From a virus, in the IMG/VR virus record IMGVR_UViG_3300025874_000006, positions 1 through 64,000 of that record: DNA of 64,000 bases; one strand, given 5' to 3'. The stretch's first letter is position 1, and each line of letters begins with the position of its first letter. The notes beneath the pieces were generated by a model. It was not told the DNA's origin and ran no database searches. It saw nothing but the letters and a program-made list of their open reading frames with translations. Below are positions 63,304 through 64,000 of the stretch, in pieces. The position numbers and the translations under genes are program-made.

Positions 63304-64000
63304 TTATTGTTTAATCTCCACGTTCGCCATGACTTCAGTCATACATGCGACAAGATTCAATTCGTGGTCTGCGACAAATGCATTCTTGTACTGGTAATCC
63401 GCGAGGATTAGTACCAGTTGAGGGATACTATTAGGCGCGACATAGTCGTACATCTTATCATAGACACTACGGAAGATTGACGCTGGTTCAACATCGATGT
63501 TGTTTACTACCCACGCTCGCATCTTCTTGAAGTTCTTATCACGGATTGCACCGAACAACTGAGAGTAGGTATCAGAGATATCTGCACTCGCGCTGTTAGG
63601 GACATTGAGTGTACCGGAGACAGAACCTTTCTGGCACTCATTCAGTACGCGCCTCCAATCTGGAGCATGTTTCATGATGATGTTAGCCAATACGTTTTTA
63701 TCGTACTCCACACCTTCTTGTTGCAAGATTCTTTGGAGACGCTGCATGAACCCGCCACATAGCGAGGTCATAGTTTTCTTGTTGAAGTTAAAGGCGTATT
63801 TGGAACACCTTGAATGCAGTGGTTCGATGATGCGGTTCTCGAAGTTACATGTCATAATAAAACGACAGTTGTTAGAGAACTCTTCAATAAACCCACGGAG
63901 AGCGGGTTGCGTTGACTGTGGATTCAGATAGTCTGCCTCATCAAGGATGACAACCTTATAACCACCAGATAATGACACCGATGACGCGAACTGTTTAATC
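63304..64000 (-). CDS. 44: clamp-loader large subunit gp44, 3' part
   Basis: The AAA+ domain is cut by the right edge. GYKVVILDEADYLNPQSTQ is Walker B with DEAD, RFIMTCNFENRIIEPLHSRC is sensor 1 and the SRC arginine finger, and DWRRVLNECQ is sensor 2. The reading frame continues past 63978 (FASSVSLSGG), so no start is present here. Loads gp45 clamp with gp62. Confidence 0.93.
   Translation of the reverse strand, partial: IKQFASSVSLSGGYKVVILDEADYLNPQSTQPALRGFIEEFSNNCRFIMTCNFENRIIEPLHSRCSKYAFNFNKKTMTSLCGGFMQRLQRILQQEGVEYDKNVLANIIMKHAPDWRRVLNECQKGSVSGTLNVPNSASADISDTYSQLFGAIRDKNFKKMRAWVVNNIDVEPASIFRSVYDKMYDYVAPNSIPQLVLILADYQYKNAFVADHELNLVACMTEVMANVEIKQ

Overview
The window reads as part of the genome of a T4-like myovirus. 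Genes are packed head to tail, almost all on the minus strand, with dozens of ATGA or TAATG start/stop overlaps. The right end has the T4 replication block in T4 order: gp44 (cut by the right edge), gp62, RegA, gp43, UvsX and gp41, with a DsbA-like late-transcription protein beyond. T4-type late promoters (TATAAATA) and near-perfect sigma70 promoters (TTGACA, 17 bp, TATAAT) are both present. Lipoprotein signals and the sigma70 consensus point to a Gram-negative host. The gene content (NrdA/NrdB, Hsp20, 2OG oxygenases, DUF6433, DUF5824, DUF932, DUF3310) recalls marine T4-like phages; the host cannot be named from the sequence.

Layout. 0-2.4 kb: small early-type genes. 2.4-3.5 kb: a two-gene plus-strand island. 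3.6-13.3 kb: a surface or nucleotide modification and lysis region with glycosyltransferases, a sulfotransferase, a radical SAM enzyme, a carbamoyltransferase, a HAD phosphatase, a thermonuclease, a 3TM holin candidate and, at the end, a T4-type lysozyme. 13.8-20.2 kb: small genes, a DUF932 protein, a plus-strand trio and a GIY-YIG protein. 20.2-23.3 kb: ribonucleotide reductase, the large subunit carrying an internal glutaredoxin. 24.0-34.9 kb: structural-looking genes, including a run of proteins that start with a T4-like capsid-targeting sequence. 35.0-36.1 kb: a PD-(D/E)XK exonuclease and a tandemly duplicated control region. 36.4-45.0 kb: ten tRNAs plus one degenerate tRNA, two HNH endonucleases and a di-haem cytochrome c peroxidase lipoprotein. 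42.6-48 kb: tail fibre, cell-wall hydrolase, packaged-type P-loop kinase and SGNH hydrolase. 48-64 kb: replication block with inserted sugar-nucleotide, primase-like, ParB-like, DruA-like, Hsp20 and sulfotransferase genes.

The two strongest candidates for something undescribed are as follows. (1) A set of about nine proteins shares an N-terminus that matches the T4 internal-head-protein targeting and cleavage signal. The set includes a nucleotidylyltransferase, a ligase-like KxDG protein and a zeta-like P-loop kinase, so it may be an injected enzyme set. (2) The promoter architecture is unusual. A 26-bp dyad (8-10-8) lies exactly 9 bp upstream of the -35 box at four promoters, and at three places a promoter is threaded through an inverted repeat.
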